DNA of 6,751 nucleotides from an uncultured Eubacteriales bacterium (GTDB lineage Bacteria > Bacillota > Clostridia > Oscillospirales > CAG-272). Each line of letters opens with the position of its first letter. Within the stretch, counting starts at the first letter, position 1. Positions 5,585-6,751 of the stretch are shown one piece after another. A program made the position numbers and the translations under genes. The notes below the pieces were generated by a model. It did no database searches and was not told where the DNA came from. It worked only from the letters and a program-made list of their open reading frames with translations. The DNA is taken from NCBI GenBank assembly GCA_949878535.1, contig CATLAS010000043.1, forward strand, positions 1 to 6,751, written 5' to 3'.

Positions 5585-6751
5585 ATGCTAGAACGGATCT
5601 GGGAATACCTTACGCGAAACATTAAAATCGCATGGAAAAGTGTATTTTTCAATTTTAAGCAGTATTGCGTTTTTTTCGCGGCAATTTTTATCGTGCAGTT
5701 GCTGTACGGAATGATGGCGATTTCCGCCACTAACAACAATTCCGTGGCATTTCAGCAGATCAAGGAGGAGTACGACTATCACTATGTGATTCGTAATCTG
5801 ACGCTGAGTCAGTACAACTATCTGAAGGATTATAAAAATGCAGATCGTGGTACATTTGACGAGCTGAAGCAATTGTATGTCATTGTGGATTATGACAAGC
5901 GTGTCAATGCCAAGGATGAAAAGGAAGTGTATGATGTCTTCCTGCGTTTTGGTAAGGAGGGAGCCAGCGACACTCTTGTGCAAAGCTATGCCAAGCAGTT
6001 TGAAGCGGATTATCTGTCGGTTCTTTCCAATATAGAAGGGTACTCATATAAGAACTATCAGGAAGACGCAACGCTTCTTCTGGAATACAGCGACAGAGTG
6101 GCGAACAACAATAATACATTCTGGATTATTACGCTGCTGCTGATTGTTCTCTCTGTGTTCTTGCTGATGTCGATTTACAACATTCGTATGAACCAGTACA
6201 AGTTTACTTATGGTGTATATATGACGTTCGGTGCAGATTTCAAGATGCTGTTCGGTACAGCGTTCTGGGAACTGTTCGTGATCATGCTGGTGACATATAT
6301 CCCGGCGGTGGTCGCGTCTACTGCTATCGTCTATTTCATTTATGCGCCGTCCGGGTTTACCTTTGCATTCTCGGCGCTGGTGTTCCTGCAGGTGTTTGTA
6401 TTCAGCCTTCTGGTTGTGCTGGCGTCCGTGTTTATGCCGATGCGTATCACTTCCATGCGTCAGCCTATGTCTTTGATCATCACAGAAGACAACTCCAACC
6501 TGGTAAGTTCGCCGAGAAAATCCTTCAATCTGTTGGGTAAAAAATTCCCATTGCAGTATGAATTGTATTCAATCTGGCGTTTCAGAAAATATAATATTCA
6601 GCTGTTGACTACGGCAATCATATTCTGTGCGTTGTTTATCTGCGGTTTGTACCTGGCAAATATTTACACCACAGATTTGGATTATCCCCGGGCGCAGTAT
6701 CAGATGGAGCTGGATCTGGAGAATACATATATTTCCTACAATTCTGCCCTT
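5585..6751 (+). CDS. ABC transporter permease with FtsX-type domains, C-terminus cut off by window edge
   Basis: Membrane subunit of an ABC transporter of the MacB/BceB/FtsX superfamily, which usually works with a separate ATPase in peptide export, antibiotic resistance or lipoprotein/cell-envelope tasks. The frame is open for 389 codons to the right edge. It starts MLERIWEYLTRNIKIAWKS, a cytoplasmic amphipathic leader, then a span at about 26-46. An extracytoplasmic domain (about 47-176) follows, then spans at about 179-200, 226-253 and 259-285. The FtsX pattern is visible at 200-235 (IRMNQYKF, then TFGADFKMLFGTAFWEL), and the domain closes with MPMRITSMRQPMSLI (284-298). A new cytoplasmic stretch and span (about 326-360, YELYSIWRFRKYNIQ) suggest a second FtsX module beyond the edge. 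The ATG at 5585 lies 34 bases from the AAAGGAGG; TTG at 5567 (16 bases away) would add six residues and cannot be excluded. No ATPase gene is visible in the window, so the substrate is unknown. Confidence 0.88.
   Translation, partial: MLERIWEYLTRNIKIAWKSVFFNFKQYCVFFAAIFIVQLLYGMMAISATNNNSVAFQQIKEEYDYHYVIRNLTLSQYNYLKDYKNADRGTFDELKQLYVIVDYDKRVNAKDEKEVYDVFLRFGKEGASDTLVQSYAKQFEADYLSVLSNIEGYSYKNYQEDATLLLEYSDRVANNNNTFWIITLLLIVLSVFLLMSIYNIRMNQYKFTYGVYMTFGADFKMLFGTAFWELFVIMLVTYIPAVVASTAIVYFIYAPSGFTFAFSALVFLQVFVFSLLVVLASVFMPMRITSMRQPMSLIITEDNSNLVSSPRKSFNLLGKKFPLQYELYSIWRFRKYNIQLLTTAIIFCALFICGLYLANIYTTDLDYPRAQYQMELDLENTYISYNSAL

Noticed and set aside
5588..5983. A 131-codon leftward frame opposite the ABC permease
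   Set aside because: The rightward frame carries membrane spans and the FtsX pattern; the opposite strand has only a compositionally biased shadow.

Overview
The window looks like a chromosomal segment from a low-to-mid-GC Gram-positive anaerobe. The clues are strong AAAGGAGG-type ribosome binding sites, sigma-A-like promoters, AT-rich intergenic DNA, a RecD2-type helicase, and a long FtsX-type ABC permease of a kind common in Clostridia. I would guess the Oscillospirales/Ruminococcaceae, but that placement is inferred from general style and not from a marker search.

Layout. Positions 1-5068 are read leftward. From right to left they hold an AI-2E (PerM-type) family membrane protein, S-adenosylmethionine synthetase (metK), a hairpin terminator, a 61-residue single-pass membrane protein of unknown function, and recD2, which runs off the left edge. 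The AI-2E gene and metK are 23 bases apart behind one good promoter (5138-5166), so they probably form one transcript that ends at 2403-2437. The small membrane protein and recD2 are also 23 bases apart and probably form a second unit, started from the 2284-2402 gap.

Positions 5069-5584 are a divergent regulatory region of about 515 bases. On its left is the leftward AI-2E/metK promoter, with an 8-bp hairpin in the leader. In its middle are an 11-bp inverted repeat and a direct-repeat/dyad cluster. On its right are a 33-codon small ORF with a perfect Shine-Dalgarno sequence, two candidate rightward promoters and a structured leader. This leads into a large ABC transporter permease (5585 onward) that runs off the right edge after one complete FtsX-type domain and the start of what looks like a second.

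How the parts fit. MetK makes SAM. The co-transcribed AI-2E family protein is an exporter or antiporter of uncertain substrate, so any link to SAM-derived autoinducer-2 is only suggestive. RecD2 is a stand-alone 5'-3' DNA helicase for repair, and its small membrane neighbour has no obvious connection to it. The ABC permease appears to have its own elaborate expression control. No rRNA, tRNA, CRISPR array, insertion sequence or phage gene was seen. The least explained material is the 5170-5584 regulatory stretch, with its small ORF and structured leader, and the 61-residue protein before recD2.
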